The translations under genes were made by a program, and so were the position numbers. This document shows, in pieces, positions 55,444 through 56,872 of a stretch of 56,872 bases of DNA (its first letter is position 1; every line of letters starts with the position of its first letter). This DNA comes from Prolixibacteraceae bacterium (lineage in GTDB: Bacteria > Bacteroidota > Bacteroidia > Bacteroidales > Prolixibacteraceae). The notes under the pieces were generated by a model. It saw only the letters and a program-made list of their open reading frames with translations. It had not been told where the DNA came from and did no database searches. Location: NCBI GenBank assembly GCA_018648265.1, contig JABGRN010000025.1, forward strand, positions 1 to 56,872. The letters are read 5' to 3'.

Positions 55444-56073
55444 TCACAATATTAAGCGGTTTATGCCTAATTTATAATCACTTTTAAATATTGCATCTTT
55501 TAAAAGCCTAAAATGTTCTTCATTATGTACAAAATCGATTTTATTAGTATCGATTACAAGAATAGGAAAAGTAGTTATTTGTTTGAAAAAATTAAAATAC
55601 CCCTGCCTGATTTTTTCGAGGTATTCCGGGTCAATATTTCTTTCATATTCCCGTCCGCGCATTTCAATATTTTTTAGTAGCTTTTTCGAATCAGCATGAA
55701 GATAAACGTATAAATCGGGTTTGGGCATCGATTCAAAAATAATATCAAATATTTGCCTGAATAAATGGTACTCGTCGTCCTTCAAAGTATTTTGGGCAAA
55801 AATAGCCGATTTCGCAAAATAGTAATCGGCTATTAAGAACGGGTGAAAAAGGTCGAGGTCGAGAACTTGCTTTTTTATCTGGTTGTACCGGTCGGCGAGA
55901 AAAGATAATTCCAGAGGGAACGAATAACGCTCCTTGTCGTTGTAAAATTTAGGTAGAAACGGATTGTCGGCAAATTGTTCCAAAACAAGTTTAGCGTTAA
56001 ACTCTTGTGCCATTTTTTTGGCCAGTGTAGTTTTTCCTGCACCAATATTTCCTTCAATAACTAAAAACCGCAT
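55444..56073 (-). CDS. Deoxynucleoside kinase
   Basis: A 209-residue cytoplasmic enzyme. It begins MRFLVIEGNIGAGKTTLAKKM, with the P-loop in GNIGAGKTT. Other landmarks of deoxyadenosine/deoxyguanosine kinases are LELSFLADRYNQI and, further on, IEMRGREYERNIDPEYLEKIRQGYFNFF, the lid with its arginines. The family phosphorylates deoxyribonucleosides with ATP for nucleotide salvage. It is 96 bases upstream of the OmpA/TPR start, on the same strand, and may share a transcript only loosely. Confidence 0.95.
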   Translation of the reverse strand: MRFLVIEGNIGAGKTTLAKKMAQEFNAKLVLEQFADNPFLPKFYNDKERYSFPLELSFLADRYNQIKKQVLDLDLFHPFLIADYYFAKSAIFAQNTLKDDEYHLFRQIFDIIFESMPKPDLYVYLHADSKKLLKNIEMRGREYERNIDPEYLEKIRQGYFNFFKQITTFPILVIDTNKIDFVHNEEHFRLLKDAIFKSDYKLGINRLIL

Positions 56074-56158
56074 TCTGTATTACTGTCTTTTAAAATCAAA
56101 TAGTCTATGAAATCCAAAAATAACTTATATTCTTTTATTTGAAATTTTTTGGCATGAT

Positions 56159-56641
56159 TTACATTAACTTTTTTTCAGACCTGATTTTTTTGTCCTTTAT
56201 GTTTCCCCAAAAATAGCCAACTATTAAGCAGATTGCAAAACCCAGAGACAGCATAGCCCAATTGTATTCCGGAAATAACAAAAATAGCACGTAACCAAAA
56301 AGTGTACCTGTAACCATCCCGAAAAACGAATATAAATAGGTAAAATAAAACGGGGTGTAAAAACCATGCTCTTTTTGAATATGCGTATTTAACCTACTGA
56401 TTAGCTTGTCGTATTCGCGACGCGATTTCCCCGGAACATGAATGGCTTCATCAATTTTTTCAACGGTCTCAGAAATATTAATTTTCTGATTTTGACAAAA
56501 TTGGCAACCCGATGAAAAAGTACCAACCCTGATAATATTTCGTTTAAACTCTTCAACCCGGAAAAACCGGATGTCTTTTTCTCTTGTTCCTTCAAGCGAG
56601 TTTCTAATTTTAACATTAATTTCTTCAGCCCAGTTTTCCAT
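56159..56641 (-). CDS. Small membrane protein with CxxC, unknown function
   Basis: A 160-residue protein I do not recognise. The N-terminal half is soluble, with CQFC (about residues 42-45), perhaps metal binding, and a helix with KSRREYDKLISRLNTHIQKEHG. Two membrane segments follow (about 100-120 and 127-145) with only a short turn between. The C-terminus is basic (KDKKIRSEKK). The start at 56641 is the only one giving this balance. It precedes the deoxynucleoside kinase gene by 85 bases on the same strand. Confidence 0.75.
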   Translation of the reverse strand: MENWAEEINVKIRNSLEGTREKDIRFFRVEEFKRNIIRVGTFSSGCQFCQNQKINISETVEKIDEAIHVPGKSRREYDKLISRLNTHIQKEHGFYTPFYFTYLYSFFGMVTGTLFGYVLFLLFPEYNWAMLSLGFAICLIVGYFWGNIKDKKIRSEKKLM

Positions 56642-56872
56642 TCTTTTTGTTTTGGCACAAAGTTAACATTTGAATATCTAAACCCCTTGGGTTTTGGATA
56701 AAACAAACAAGTTGCAGTTAACTAATGCTATTGTAATCTGCATGGCTATTTTGAGACAGGGCTTTTCAGAAAGTGAGCAGCTTGATATTTTAGCGGGAAG
56801 TCAATATTACATTTTTTATGGATCAGTTTAATTATCGGGTTGGTGGAATAAAAAATATTCTTTTATCTTTCA

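Noticed and set aside
56743-56832. Small plus-strand frame of 29 codons at the right edge
   Set aside because: Too short, no recognisable motif and a weak start context.
1-56872. CRISPR arrays, tRNA and rRNA genes
   Set aside because: No regularly spaced repeats and no RNA-gene-like stretches were seen on reading both strands.

Overview
The window is AT-rich DNA from a member of the phylum Bacteroidota, most likely a free-living (marine or sediment) Bacteroidales/Marinilabiliales-type polysaccharide degrader. Supporting signs are C-terminal type IX secretion sorting domains, many secreted lipoproteins and SusCD-era carbohydrate enzymes, LytTR and hybrid-type regulators, weak ribosome binding sites, a -7 box of the TAnnTTTG type, and an IS1634-family element. 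The genus is not determined. No rRNA, tRNA or CRISPR array was seen.

Layout. (1) 1-550 is AT-rich and almost empty. (2) 551-9731, minus strand: a catabolic run with a nucleoside-hydrolase-like enzyme, three sulfatases, a GH92 alpha-mannosidase and a TIM-barrel-like secreted protein. (3) 9925-16591, plus strand: a compact cluster of a DUF1566 lipoprotein, a CotH-kinase lipoprotein, a LytS/LytTR two-component pair, a VTC-type polyphosphate polymerase domain protein, DUF4956 and DUF2490. (4) 16696-17778: a GH43/GH117-like propeller. (5) 17888-26716, minus strand: two tandem paralogues of about 1440 residues with T9SS tails, duplicated together with their upstream region. (6) 26927-39496: a fucose/galacturonan-oriented set with GH29, GH28, two putative lyase-like propellers, a PL10 pectate lyase, an alpha-toroid protein and several unknown secreted proteins. 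(7) 39616-41887: an OmpR-type two-component system and a DUF4177 protein. (8) 41965-45108: a fourth sulfatase, an AAA/DUF4143 ATPase, and a scar made of two truncated, convergent pseudogenes. (9) 45164-50129: a membrane-tethered AraC/TolB/TPR regulator, a TonB-C-like protein, and a Tat-exported putative polysaccharide-active protein that is the intact relative of one pseudogene. (10) 50110-52062: an IS1634-like element flanked by 155-bp direct repeats, lying in a palindromic MITE-like element. (11) 52075-56641: housekeeping-like genes (M20 dipeptidase, OmpA/TPR lipoprotein, deoxynucleoside kinase, small membrane protein).

How it fits together. Four formylglycine-type sulfatases with GH92, GH29, GH28, GH43-like and PL10 enzymes point to stepwise breakdown of sulfated, fucose-, mannose- and uronate-containing glycans outside the cell or in the periplasm. 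No SusC/SusD pair is present, so uptake genes must lie elsewhere. Local regulators (AraC-TolB-TPR, OmpR pair, LytTR pair) are candidates for sensing breakdown products or envelope state. The most unusual items are the CotH/VTC/DUF4956 cluster with its own two-component system, the tandem giant T9SS proteins (one with a nine-G tract), the exact 155-bp duplication at the IS with an amber codon in its transposase, and the fossil of a lost convergent gene pair. All functional statements rest on reading motifs and translated sequence by eye; no database search was run.
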